Shown: in pieces, positions 27,397 through 36,518 of the stretch
Layout of the letters: the number at the start of each line of letters is the position of its first letter
Position numbering within the stretch: position 1 is the stretch's first letter
Source of the DNA: Bin80 sp965219915
GTDB taxonomy: Bacteria; Bacteroidota; Rhodothermia; Rhodothermales; Bin80
Assembly: GCA_965219915.1 (NCBI GenBank)
Contig: OZ244794.1
Coordinates: 930,001 to 994,000, forward strand
Length of the DNA: 64,000 nucleotides
Direction of reading: 5' to 3'
Notes under the pieces: generated by a model
The model's input: the letters and a program-made list of their open reading frames with translations, nothing else
Database searches by the model: none
Told to the model about the DNA's origin: nothing
Program-made: the position numbers and the translations under genes

Positions 27397-28854
27397 TCAG
27401 GCTAGGTAAGATCCAGCGGTTGCGGGTCCTCCTGAACCCGTCCAGTCGGTGTGAAAAAAGTTTCCACGCGCGTGATCAAGTCGTTCGTAGGTATGCGCAC
27501 CAAAATAATCCCTTTGAGCTTGAATTAAATTAGCCGGGCCGCGTGCACGTCGATAGCCATCATAGAAGGAAAGTGCACTGCTGATAGCTGGAATTGGGAT
27601 ACCGTACACGGTGGCTGTAGCAACTGTGCGGCGCCATGCGCCCTGTGCCTCTGAAAGCGCTGTTGAAAAATAGGGGGCCACCAGCAAACTTTCCACATTT
27701 GCATCAGTGTCGAACGCCTGTTTAATTTTTTCCAGGAAGGCGGACCTGATAATGCAACCGCCTCTCCACATGAGAGCGATACTACCATAGTCCAGGGGCC
27801 AGTCATAGGTTTCAGCTGCGGCACGAAGGAGCATGTACCCCTGAGCATAGGACATGATTTTGGAGGCGTACACGGCTTCATGCAGGTCATGTATCAGTGC
27901 GGTGCGGTCGTGTTTGTGTGCCGGTGGAGGCCCAGAAAGTACTTTTTCGGCATGAGCCCGTTCGGTGGTCAGCGAGGAGAGGAAGCGGGCAAAGACTGCT
28001 TCTCCAATCAGTGTGAGCGGGATTCCGGTATCGAGCGCGGCGATGGCGGTCCATTTTCCAGTCCCTTTTTGCCCGGCACTGTCAAGGATCATATCCACTG
28101 TGGATTCTCCCTGTTTGTCCTGATAAGCAAGAATATCCCGGGTGATCTGGATCAAATATGAATCAAGGTTCCCTGTATTCCAGTGTGCATAGACCTCAGA
28201 CATCTCTTGATTTGAGAGTTCCAAGAGTTCTTTCATGATGTGGTACGATTCGGCAATAATTTGCATGTCGCCATACTCAATGCCGTTATGAACCATCTTG
28301 ACAAAATGGCCAGCTCCATTGGGGCCAATCCATTCACAACAGGGGGATCCATCCACCTTGGCGGCAACGCTTTGCAGGATATGCTTCACATGCGGCCATG
28401 CCTCGGGGCTTCCCCCCGGCATGATGCTTGGACCAGTTCGGGCGCCTTCCTCGCCTCCAGATACACCGGTTCCAATGAAGCGTAAGCCATGTGCTTCCAG
28501 TTCGCGCGTACGTCGGATAGTGTCTTGGTAGTTTGAATTTCCCCCGTCAATGATAATATCTCCAGGCTCCAGCAGTGGTATCAGATCCAGGATTGTCTGG
28601 TCGGTAGGTGCTCCCGCTTTCACCATAAGCATTACGCGTCGAGGTCGTTTGAGTGCAGCTACAAGTTCTACCAGTGAATTTGCGCCCTCAATGGATGTGC
28701 CGGATGCTGGCCCCGCAATAAAATCCGCCACCTTGGAAACTGTGCGGTTGTACACGGTTACGGAGAACCCGTGATCGTTCATGTTCAGAACCAGGTTCTG
28801 ACCCATTACGGCCAACCCTATCACACCAATGTCGGCAGTGGGGTGATCACTCAT
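27397..28854 (-). CDS. gnd: 6-phosphogluconate dehydrogenase, decarboxylating
   Basis: Converts 6-phosphogluconate to ribulose 5-phosphate, CO2 and NADPH in the pentose phosphate pathway. 485 aa from the ATG at 28852-28854, the usual length; an upstream ATG (28899) would add 15 non-conserved residues. Seen: IGVIGLAVMGQNLVLNMNDHGF, NRT, GDIIIDGGNSNYQDT, GTGVSGGEEGARTGPSIMPGG, GAGHFVKMVHNGIEYGDMQ with catalytic Lys and His, GTGKWTAIAALD, and RGGCIIRS. Overlaps nothing; it is followed by nucleoside hydrolase. Confidence 0.96.
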   Translation of the reverse strand: MSDHPTADIGVIGLAVMGQNLVLNMNDHGFSVTVYNRTVSKVADFIAGPASGTSIEGANSLVELVAALKRPRRVMLMVKAGAPTDQTILDLIPLLEPGDIIIDGGNSNYQDTIRRTRELEAHGLRFIGTGVSGGEEGARTGPSIMPGGSPEAWPHVKHILQSVAAKVDGSPCCEWIGPNGAGHFVKMVHNGIEYGDMQIIAESYHIMKELLELSNQEMSEVYAHWNTGNLDSYLIQITRDILAYQDKQGESTVDMILDSAGQKGTGKWTAIAALDTGIPLTLIGEAVFARFLSSLTTERAHAEKVLSGPPPAHKHDRTALIHDLHEAVYASKIMSYAQGYMLLRAAAETYDWPLDYGSIALMWRGGCIIRSAFLEKIKQAFDTDANVESLLVAPYFSTALSEAQGAWRRTVATATVYGIPIPAISSALSFYDGYRRARGPANLIQAQRDYFGAHTYERLDHARGNFFHTDWTGSGGPATAGSYLA

Positions 28855-28899
28855 GGATTTGAGGCAATTACGTTTTTCTGTTTTGCGACGGTAGATCAA

Positions 28900-29351
28900 A
28901 TGTGCTCATTCAGGTCAGCTTGAGCGGGCGGTTAAACGCGTTGAGGTTAAGAAAAGCCCCGTGCCCTCCATTTGCTTGACCGCTTCAATGAACGCTCATG
29001 CTTCGGATTAGTCTTCTTCCCGGTCACATTTACCAAGGGGGCATGGAAACTCAGTGATCCGTTCCTGTGGCCCTCCGGGATGTGTGTAATCCATACAGGT
29101 ATAGGTCACGACACCTCTCTTGAGGCCCTTGATATCGTTCGATCTGTGCATGAAGCGGTCGACCGTTCTTCTTACGGGAGTGTTGGGTAGTCAAACTTTA
29201 TGACTTCACTTCGTTCGTGTCACTGCCCGGAAGGTTTTCAGATTCCTCTCACGGCTTCTCACCAGAAGCCGTAAGATATCTATTCAACCTTGAAATTCCA
29301 CGCTGGCTGGTCCATTGGGCTGGAGAGATCAAAGAAGAATTGATTTATTGA
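28900..29351. other. intergenic region with a hairpin
   Basis: About 450 bases between gnd and the sulfatase, both on the minus strand. It should hold the gnd promoter. A 72-codon plus-strand frame (28972-29190) shows no recognisable protein features. A 9-bp stem hairpin lies at 29251-29272. Confidence 0.4.
29251..29272. terminator. candidate stem-loop after the sulfatase gene
   Basis: ACGGCTTCT (29251-29259) and AGAAGCCGT (29264-29272) are exactly complementary with a 4-nt loop, 80 nt downstream of the minus-strand sulfatase stop. No T-run follows on either strand, so it may be an mRNA 3'-end stabiliser rather than an intrinsic terminator. Confidence 0.4.
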
Positions 29352-30764
29352 TCAATTGGTCGGAATTCGGCCTGGCTCACGTACTTGGGCACCCTCGATA
29401 TCCATTAATCTGTCCCCAAGGATCGTCCGCATGCTGTCTGCGATTGCACTCAGCCGGGCTACTACATCGGGATGGTTGGCAGAAACTTCGGTAATCTCCC
29501 CGATGTCCTCAGTGAGATCGTAGAGCTCCAACCCAACCTCGAAACTGGTGTATTTACCCGGGATACCATCCACGCCGGGTTCCTGGCCAAGCATGCTTCG
29601 ATACCGATGCGGAAAGTAAAGCTTCCAGCGACCGCTGCGCAGGGCGTGCAGATCATTGGTTCTGTACCAGAAGAAGTAGGCCGCGTGAGGTGACTCCGTG
29701 GAATTGCCGGTCATGAGTGGCCAGATATTACGGCCGTCAATGGGGTTCTCAGGCAATGGAGCACCAATTAGATGAGCCAGTGTGGGAAAGATATCAATGG
29801 TCATTGCCGGGGTATGCACGGATGTTCCCTCGGACAGCACTCCGGGCCAGCGGGCAATGAAGGGCACTCTCACACCGCCCTCCCAGGTCGTTCCCTTTCC
29901 TTCACGAAGGGGGCCTGCAGTACCTGAATGGTTTCCATAGCTAAGCCAGGGACCATTGTCGCTCGTGAACAGGACCAGGGTATTATCATCTACCCCGGCT
30001 TCCTGCAGAGTCTGCAGGATCTGACCCATTGACCAATCGATTTCGTGGATCACATCTCCATAGAGCCCGGAGCCGCTGTCTCCTGCACGCTCTTCAGATA
30101 CGAACAGTGGTACATGCGGCATCGGGTGTGCGATATACAGAAAAAAGGGTTGCCCTGCTTCCGTTTTGGATCGAATGAATTCAGTTCCCCGAAGTGTAAA
30201 GTCGGTTGTAAAACGAGTCTGATCCGTGTTGTACCCGACGATCGAATCCTGCTCAATAGTGGGAAGATCTCCCCAGGCATCCGGGCTTTCCGGATGAAAG
30301 GGCCACATATCGTTTGAGTAGGGGATACCGTAATAGTCATCAAAACCATGCTGTGACGGCAGGAATTGTGGGTGGTGCCCTAGGTGCCATTTTCCATAAG
30401 CCGCAGTAGCATAACCCTGCGACTTGAATAATTCGCCAAGCGTAACCTCGTCTTCATGAATTCCGTGCGAGCTTCTCGGGCCAAGCGCACCGTGAATACC
30501 GATTCGGTTTGAATAATTACCGGTCAGCAGTGAAGCTCTCGAAGCGGAACAGACCGGCTGGCTTACATAGAAATCCGTGAAACGGACGCCTTGTGCAGCC
30601 ATCCTGTCAAGGTTTGGCGTTGCATAGCTGGGCGATCCAAAGGCCCCAATGTCACCATAGCCCATATCATCTACGAACATGATGACGACGTTGGGCGGAT
30701 CCGTTGTAGACTCCTGCGTACAGGCAGGAAGAAGGAGTAGCAGCAGACAATAGGGTCTTAACAT
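29352..30764 (-). CDS. sulfatase (arylsulfatase A type), lipoprotein
   Basis: 470 aa, lipobox LLLPAC (Cys15). Seen: NVVIMFVDDMGYGDIGAFG (metal site), formylglycine core CSASR followed by ASLLTGNYSNRIGI, GKWHLGH, LFTSDNGPW, and GKGTTWEGGVRVPFIARWPG. The core is C-S-A-S-R, with Ala in place of the usual Pro, an allowed variant. Organisation is like arylsulfatase A/N-acetylgalactosamine-sulfatase types; substrate unknown. Single gene, with its own upstream region containing an insertion-sequence remnant. Confidence 0.9.
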   Translation of the reverse strand: MLRPYCLLLLLLPACTQESTTDPPNVVIMFVDDMGYGDIGAFGSPSYATPNLDRMAAQGVRFTDFYVSQPVCSASRASLLTGNYSNRIGIHGALGPRSSHGIHEDEVTLGELFKSQGYATAAYGKWHLGHHPQFLPSQHGFDDYYGIPYSNDMWPFHPESPDAWGDLPTIEQDSIVGYNTDQTRFTTDFTLRGTEFIRSKTEAGQPFFLYIAHPMPHVPLFVSEERAGDSGSGLYGDVIHEIDWSMGQILQTLQEAGVDDNTLVLFTSDNGPWLSYGNHSGTAGPLREGKGTTWEGGVRVPFIARWPGVLSEGTSVHTPAMTIDIFPTLAHLIGAPLPENPIDGRNIWPLMTGNSTESPHAAYFFWYRTNDLHALRSGRWKLYFPHRYRSMLGQEPGVDGIPGKYTSFEVGLELYDLTEDIGEITEVSANHPDVVARLSAIADSMRTILGDRLMDIEGAQVREPGRIPTN

Positions 30765-31190
30765 TAGTAATCTGGTTAAGCTTGGAGATCAAGATACCGT
30801 TACTGAGGTGTAAATGATCATGCTACAGTTGACAGGGGTGCGCTTGTTCGCCACAAAGTAAGCTTTTTAACTTGATGAAGTTTGGGTACCAGAAATATCC
30901 CGGTGTGTGGAGGTGATGCGCAAATATTAATTTGGGGAAAGGGGAGCGTAATCTAGAGTTCCAACGTAACGGAGTACATGACGTGATACTAGCCCATACT
31001 ATTCATCACAGCTTCGCCATAGGCTACAATAGGTGCATTGGGTTGGGGTTCAGTCAGGATTGCCAGTGCAGGATGAAGAGTGCTTGGTAGTATTGGCGAT
31101 TGAGCGCGCAAGCCAAGCCTTAACGCGGATTTTTTCGCATGGCCCGGATAAATTCCAAAGCTGCGCGTACCGAATGCATAATCCAATTTC
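30765..31190. other. intergenic region upstream of sulfatase
   Basis: No supported gene. The part near 30765-30960 should contain the minus-strand sulfatase promoter. The rest appears to be decayed sequence leading into the transposase remnant. Confidence 0.35.
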
Positions 31191-31319
31191 GTGCGATGGA
31201 TTTCCTGCTCTGCAACAGCCCCAAAGGCGCTTCAGATGAGATGCGAGGTGTTAGAAATCCGGTACAATATGTTGGCGCAACGGCTGAAAGTGCTCCCAAA
31301 AACGCTTCAACGCCTGCGA

Positions 31320-31545
31320 AGGCTGTGGAATCGCTGCTCCATTTGCAGCCCTGAATTGGCCATCGGTGAAGCGATCGGTCGATGTCATAGTTGTCATCGC
31401 TCGCCGGAATTCCTGGAGTTCCTACGCGCAATTGACCGGGCCGTTCTCAATGACCAAAAGATTCATCTTGTATTGGCAATTAACGGAAGCATACAAAAGG
31501 CCGGAATCGCGATGGGGGAGCCGTCTTCCGAGGACTGTTTCAAGG
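31320..31545 (+). pseudogene. IS630-family transposase remnant
   Basis: Fragments of the IS630-type DDE domain appear in successive but different plus-strand frames: GIAAPFAALN (from 31327), then RSPEFLEFLRAIDRAVLNDQ and KIHLVL (31398-31475), then KRPESRWGSRLPR. Intact IS630 transposases read approximately LFAALN...HR..EFL.FL..ID..VP...IHL.LDNYGTHK. Here the DNYGTHK catalytic stretch is AINGS plus a frame change, so at least two frameshifts and loss of the active site are visible. No terminal inverted repeats or target duplication were recognised. Identification is from motif memory, not a search. Confidence 0.6.
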
Positions 31546-31592
31546 GCGTGCGGTCCGGAGATATCGCCCACCTCCTGCCGCGTTTCCGCTGT

Positions 31593-33467
31593 CTAATTCC
31601 GGCGCACAAGCCGGCCCGTTGTAACCTGACTGCCGGCCTCGAGGCGGTACAGGTACACGCCGCTCGGCCAATTGGACGCGTCCAGCTTTGCGGAGTGCGA
31701 TCCGGCGCTTTGCCGTTCGTCCACAAGCACGGCCAGCTCGCGCCCAAGCACGTCGTATACCGTCAGCCGGACATGTCCCGGCGCAGGCACACGGTAATCA
31801 ATGGTCGCCCTTTGGCGGAACGGATTGGGATAATTTGATAACTCGATCTTCCCGGAGGGGACTTCAACTGAGGGCTCCGACGACAGGGACGTGGCACCGT
31901 ATTTGGCGATGAATAGGTTGCCTCTACCCTGGGCGTACAGCGTATCCGCACCCAGAATCGCCCGATCGGTCCCAAATCTGCCGCCTACATATACGTCTCC
32001 CGAAGCCCCTATCGTCAACGCTTCAACAAAATGGTCCCCATCTCCGGTGGTCTCCAGATGGAGCGCCCGCACGAGATGGCCGCTTTCGTCGTAGTGCGCC
32101 ACGAAGCCGTCATAACCCTCGGCTTCTTTCTGCGTCAACCGGACTCCCTCGAACTCGACGTAACGCCCCCGGAAATTTCCCCACACATATACGTGGCCAT
32201 TCTCTGCGACCTCCAGGCCGCCAGGATACAACACATGATGGTGGTCCAGCTTCCGGGCCCACAACAATGTCCCCTGCGCATCAAACTTTGTCAGGACACG
32301 CATGTACGCCTCCTCGCGGTGGTGCAGCGTGGTATCGCTGACCGTCAGCGAATTGAACAGGGCGGCATCAGCTGTCTTCTTGCGCCACAACACGTACATA
32401 TTTCCGCTCTTGTCAAGACGAATGCTGGTCGGACGCGCCACGTAACTGTTTGCAAAGAGGCGGTAAATCACCCCCATATGATTCCGTATCGTACTGAATG
32501 AAGGCTTGTAGGAGATTCCCAGGTCGTTCAGCGTTTGAATGCGTTGCAGTACGCCGTCGCTGCTGCCGTAATGCGCCAGCACGGCGCCGTCTTCCGCAGC
32601 GCTGAATGAAGGAGGCGGCACGCCATGGGCAACGGCCCCGAGCACCATATTGCCCGCTGCATCCACGTCAAAGGCCGCCCTGCCGTACCACCCGTTCGAA
32701 ATCCACAGGTCGCCCGTACCGCCTTCTACCTGGCGTGCCCAGCGCACCATGCCGTCCGGCGCGTAGCTGGCCACGAATACATCCCATGTAGCATGGTGGA
32801 ACCTTCTGGACGGAGCCAGAACCACATCCGGCGAAAAGTAAAGCGTGTCAGTGAACGTGCCGGTCAGATAGAGATTGCCCTGCGCGTCAAAGCGAATCCC
32901 CTGTATGAAAATGCTCCACTCTAGCAGCGTACGCTCGCGTGGTCCGATCCTGTACTGTACCGAACCCTCCAGATCACGCACGGTAACCATGGCCGAGCCC
33001 GTCCTGTAAGCCTGATCTCGTGGGAGGCCTTCGCCATGGAACAGACGACCATCAACTACGGCAACGGAGTGGCCGGTGCTGTACCAACTGGCAACAGACG
33101 GGGGCCAATCACCAAGGAGCACGCTTCCCGGCTGCACGAATCCCAGTTTGCCGGTCTCGTGATCGTATCGAACCAGAAACCCGGTACCGCCGTGTGGCGT
33201 GTCCAGCATGCGGATATCCGCTGAATCCGCCGAAGCCTCAAACCAGGCGTTTTTTCCCACGCTCAGCTCGCCGGTCACAAAGACTTCTTCGTGCGGGCCA
33301 ATGGTGATATCCGAGGGAATGAATCTGCCCCCTGCGATCCAGGCCTGCCGGATCCACGTCGCCGGTCCGAAGGACTGCGCTTCCGCCGGTGCGTGCACCA
33401 GCAGCAGTGCAAACAATCCCGGGATCAACAGGCCGGATCGCTGTAATTGCATGATTGCAGGGGGCAA
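31593..33467 (-). CDS. T9SS-exported beta-propeller (SBBP-like) protein
   Basis: 624 aa, signal peptide ending about APAEAQ (residue 30). The body has repeated units of the SBBP/PQQ-like kind: FDAQGNLYLTGTFTDTLYF, DAAGNMVLGAVAH, LDKSGNMYVLW, VAENGHVYVWGNFRGRYVEF and GASGDVYVGGRFGTD. The last 85 residues are a type IX sorting domain (NYPNPFRQRATIDY, VYDVLGRELAVLVD, PSGVYLYRLEAG). It should be secreted across the outer membrane; function unknown, perhaps adhesion or binding. Downstream lies the IS630 remnant; upstream a broken sorting-domain fragment. Confidence 0.82.
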   Translation of the reverse strand: MPPAIMQLQRSGLLIPGLFALLLVHAPAEAQSFGPATWIRQAWIAGGRFIPSDITIGPHEEVFVTGELSVGKNAWFEASADSADIRMLDTPHGGTGFLVRYDHETGKLGFVQPGSVLLGDWPPSVASWYSTGHSVAVVDGRLFHGEGLPRDQAYRTGSAMVTVRDLEGSVQYRIGPRERTLLEWSIFIQGIRFDAQGNLYLTGTFTDTLYFSPDVVLAPSRRFHHATWDVFVASYAPDGMVRWARQVEGGTGDLWISNGWYGRAAFDVDAAGNMVLGAVAHGVPPPSFSAAEDGAVLAHYGSSDGVLQRIQTLNDLGISYKPSFSTIRNHMGVIYRLFANSYVARPTSIRLDKSGNMYVLWRKKTADAALFNSLTVSDTTLHHREEAYMRVLTKFDAQGTLLWARKLDHHHVLYPGGLEVAENGHVYVWGNFRGRYVEFEGVRLTQKEAEGYDGFVAHYDESGHLVRALHLETTGDGDHFVEALTIGASGDVYVGGRFGTDRAILGADTLYAQGRGNLFIAKYGATSLSSEPSVEVPSGKIELSNYPNPFRQRATIDYRVPAPGHVRLTVYDVLGRELAVLVDERQSAGSHSAKLDASNWPSGVYLYRLEAGSQVTTGRLVRRN

Positions 33468-33482
33468 TTGGTGGTCCTGTGC

Positions 33483-33635
33483 CTACTTGGCCAGCATCAT
33501 CATGCAGGTTTGCCGATAGGCCGACGTTTCCATACGCAAAAAATACACCCCGCTGGGCAGCCGGTTCCCATTGAGAGCAATGGTGTATTCTCCTGTTGAG
33601 TTGATTTGTCTTACCGGGAAAGCGCCTGAAGTGCC
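33483..33635 (-). pseudogene. orphan fragment of a T9SS C-terminal sorting domain
   Basis: A minus-strand frame ending with TAG at 33483-33485 reads INSTGEYTIALNGNRLPSG followed by VYFLRMETSAYRQT, the last part of a T9SS sorting domain (GxYxxxLxxxxLPSGVYFLRM). A stop in the same frame lies just upstream near 33638, with no start or preceding domain. It is thus the tail of a lost T9SS cargo gene, wedged between the propeller gene ending at 33703 and the T9SS gene starting at 33467. Confidence 0.65.
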
Positions 33636-33702
33636 TTATGGGCTTCACGCAGTATATCCTCCCTTACTCCCGGCGCAGATCCAGCGCCCAGATTGCGAGC
33701 CT

Positions 33703-34851
33703 TTATTCCTGAACCTGATATACAACGAGTGTAGGCACATCGCCTCGCTCTTCTGCATAGGCTCGGTTTCCCCGAATGACGCGCAGGTTCGTGGTAACGG
33801 GGAGGTGTATCTGTCCGAGGAGCCGGCTTTCGGCATCTAGGATGAGCCACTCTGCGGTGGTGTCCTCACTGGACGGTGTTGTGACCTTCAGCCACAAACG
33901 GCCGTCATCGTCCACAACAAATGTTTCGTATGCGGGTCTGGTTGCCGGCAAGTCCTGGTCCAGAATCCGGTTCCTGGACTTGGCTGGCCAGCCGTGGAGC
34001 TCAAGGTTTCGCTCGAATTCTTTTCGCGTCAGCGGAACAGGCGGGAGGGTATGTGTGATGCGTCCGGTTTGCATGCCGCCTGGCGCTGTGACCACGATGT
34101 CTACGGATTCGGTCCATCCCGAATACAGGTTGTCATCGGGACCTAGGCGAAAGACGGGGTCGCGTCCGAAGGGCATGGGTCTGGCGAAACGAGGTTCGCC
34201 TTCAGCCGAAACCAGCCAGTCGGAAGCCGGCAGTACATGCAGCGGTAGTGGGAAGACCTGTCCAGTCCAGTCGACTTGCATGACATGAGAGCGGCGGCCT
34301 TCTGGTGATTCACCCGGCGAGATGGGAATTTCATAGGCAAGGAGGAAGCCTGTATCGAGTACTCCGATCAGCCATGACGGCTCTTTGCGGCCATCCCGGG
34401 AAACCGTAAAGTCGTACACCAGATCCAGGGAATGGGGCTCAAACGCAGACAGGCGCCCCAGCATGGAGTCAAACACGTAGAGGGTATCGCCTGGGCCTGC
34501 GTGAAGAGATTCGAGCCACTGGAATTCGCCGGGACCTCTTCCTTTTTGGCCAATGGTTGTTACTAGGTCACCGGTTGGCGCAAAGACATGGATCGTCGGG
34601 TCTTGCCACTCGCTTATGAAGATGCGGCCCGTGCGATTGACAGCCACGAGTTCTCCGATGCCTCCATAGAATAGGACGCCGCCCCCGTTTTCTCCGTCGC
34701 CCAACCGGAAGAGCTCGATCAGTTCCGGCGTGGACGGCGAGTGAGTGTTTGCTTCGTCATTTATTCTGGATACGAAGGATGGAAGGGCAGCAGTCGCAGC
34801 TAGCAAGAGGAGGCAGGTCGTAATTCCCCTCGCGCGGGATGATATCTGCAT
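33703..34851 (-). CDS. 6-bladed beta-propeller protein, exported
   Basis: 382 aa from the ATG at 34849-34851; the frame is open to 34923 but the extra 24 residues precede the signal peptide (about residues 1-26 of the short form, ITTCLLLLAATAALPSF). The body matches 6-bladed propellers: GRIFISEWQDPTIHVF, TIGQKGRGPGEFQW, DTLYVFDSMLGRLSAF and DDDGRLWLKV. No lipobox Cys, so probably soluble periplasmic. Related to the two other propellers in the window. Role unknown; followed on the same strand by a sorting-domain fragment. Confidence 0.78.
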   Translation of the reverse strand: MQISSRARGITTCLLLLAATAALPSFVSRINDEANTHSPSTPELIELFRLGDGENGGGVLFYGGIGELVAVNRTGRIFISEWQDPTIHVFAPTGDLVTTIGQKGRGPGEFQWLESLHAGPGDTLYVFDSMLGRLSAFEPHSLDLVYDFTVSRDGRKEPSWLIGVLDTGFLLAYEIPISPGESPEGRRSHVMQVDWTGQVFPLPLHVLPASDWLVSAEGEPRFARPMPFGRDPVFRLGPDDNLYSGWTESVDIVVTAPGGMQTGRITHTLPPVPLTRKEFERNLELHGWPAKSRNRILDQDLPATRPAYETFVVDDDGRLWLKVTTPSSEDTTAEWLILDAESRLLGQIHLPVTTNLRVIRGNRAYAEERGDVPTLVVYQVQE

Positions 34852-35107
34852 TTTATGCGTGGCATAGCAGGGCATGATACACGCGGTCATGTACAATTCT
34901 CTCATCTTGTTTGAATTCATCAAAACCTAATTTTAGCAGATTAGGATACATCACACTAGTACGAAATACTCTTCGCATGCCAAATAGAACAAATAACGCA
35001 GGCCAATACACCCTCCCCTAAGCCTCGCTTTCGGCGTTAGAGAAGCTGTTTAGGCTCTTCGCGCTATGTTGCGAGAACGGATCGTCTCGAGCAGACAGTA
35101 CCTTCAA

Positions 35108-36286
35108 TCACGGGCGTCCGATCACAAGTGTGGCGACGCTGAGCACGTAGAAGCCGTGTCGATTTAGCCGCCGAAGGTACAATCGATCGTCGCCGTCAAT
35201 CCAAAGAATGTCAATTTCGCTCATGATATCCAAATTACGATTCAACCTCTGATCGTCGAAGCGCAGGGAACCGTAGCCCAGAAGTACACCAGCCTGATCA
35301 AATAGCTCAGTGCGATGGCCAAGATCCCCCCGTAGCGGAGTCTGCATCGTGAAGTTCACAGTCTCTCCACTACTCAAAATGACAACACCCCGACTCCAAT
35401 TGAAGATTCTCGCACGATGCAATCCCGATGGTCCGCTATTTGAAATGGAGAAACTTTGCAATTCTGGATTAGCTTTAAACTTCTTATCGCTCACTGACAT
35501 GTAAGATTCTTTTGGCGCAGGGCCGCCTTTCAACTTCTCCATGACCCATGAACCTCCTTCATGCGTGTATCGGTAGACGGATCCACTGTAGACCATAGGC
35601 ACCAGCACTATCTTGTCAATCCCATTTGTGGCCATTTTCAACGCGTCACGACTTACAATTCTTGCCTTTTCAAAGGATTCGTCAAGGTTAAAGATCTCAC
35701 CTAATTCTGCGAAAGCTTCAGAAGGGTTAAGGGCCATATCGTAGTGATGGAGCGTCTTTGTGTCAGCGATATAGGGCAGCAGTTGCTCGGGGTCATCATA
35801 CCTCCTCACGTACTTGAGCACGAAAGAATTTTCAAGAGACAGGATTGGGTGTGGAACTCCTCTCAAATCAACGGCAAATGCTTTCGTTTCAAACTGTGCT
35901 CCGAGATCCGAAAATATCGTGAATCGTCTACTATCTCGATCAGCCACGATCAACCTGTCGCGGTCGTCAACATGCATACTGACAATCTCACGCATTTCCC
36001 CAGGTCCCTCCCCTCTCTTTCCAATCGTAGTGACATACTGTCCGCTTTCATCGAAAACCCGAACATCCGCACGCCGTCGATCGTGAATATAGATATGGCC
36101 CTTTGAATCCGTCCGGACTAATTTTGGAAAGGTAAAGAGGTATTCAGCAGGCGCGTCTTCATCGTCGCCAATGACCAATTGCTCAATTAGTGTGAAGGAC
36201 ATCTCCTGAGCCTGCACTGATGGCAGCATCAATGTTACTGCGGCCATCACACAGACACATGTTAGCACGCCAAAGTGACTCCTCAT
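35108..36286 (-). CDS. 6-bladed beta-propeller protein, exported
   Basis: 392 aa from the ATG at 36284-36286, which puts the signal peptide (SHFGVLTCVCVMAAVTLM to SVQAQ) at the start; a longer frame to 36400 is unlikely. Propeller units include GHIYIHDRRRADVRVFDESG, TIGKRGEGPGEM, DRLIVADRDSRRFTIF and LWIDGDDRLYLRRLNRHG. It is a paralogue of the 33703-34851 gene, upstream on the same strand with a 256-nt gap. Probably periplasmic; ligand unknown. Confidence 0.78.
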   Translation of the reverse strand: MRSHFGVLTCVCVMAAVTLMLPSVQAQEMSFTLIEQLVIGDDEDAPAEYLFTFPKLVRTDSKGHIYIHDRRRADVRVFDESGQYVTTIGKRGEGPGEMREIVSMHVDDRDRLIVADRDSRRFTIFSDLGAQFETKAFAVDLRGVPHPILSLENSFVLKYVRRYDDPEQLLPYIADTKTLHHYDMALNPSEAFAELGEIFNLDESFEKARIVSRDALKMATNGIDKIVLVPMVYSGSVYRYTHEGGSWVMEKLKGGPAPKESYMSVSDKKFKANPELQSFSISNSGPSGLHRARIFNWSRGVVILSSGETVNFTMQTPLRGDLGHRTELFDQAGVLLGYGSLRFDDQRLNRNLDIMSEIDILWIDGDDRLYLRRLNRHGFYVLSVATLVIGRP

Positions 36287-36518
36287 GAATACAACGTGGC
36301 GACGGTACCTGAGACAGTACGTAGCATCAGTGTTAATTCTAAGGACAATTGTTTGTGGCAAGGCATATTGGATACGAACTAGGCCATCAGAAACATTCAA
36401 ATTGCTTTCCTTCGACTCAGCAGCTCGTTAAGGGCACCACGCCGGTCCAATGATTATACAAGTATAATGTAGCGACTGCCTCCTTGGTAATAACTGCAAT
36501 GAGTTCTGGTTGGGTGGG

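Noticed and set aside
31546..31838. Right part of the 31191-31838 plus-strand frame
   Set aside because: It is antisense to the end of the T9SS beta-propeller gene. Only the left part matches a transposase.
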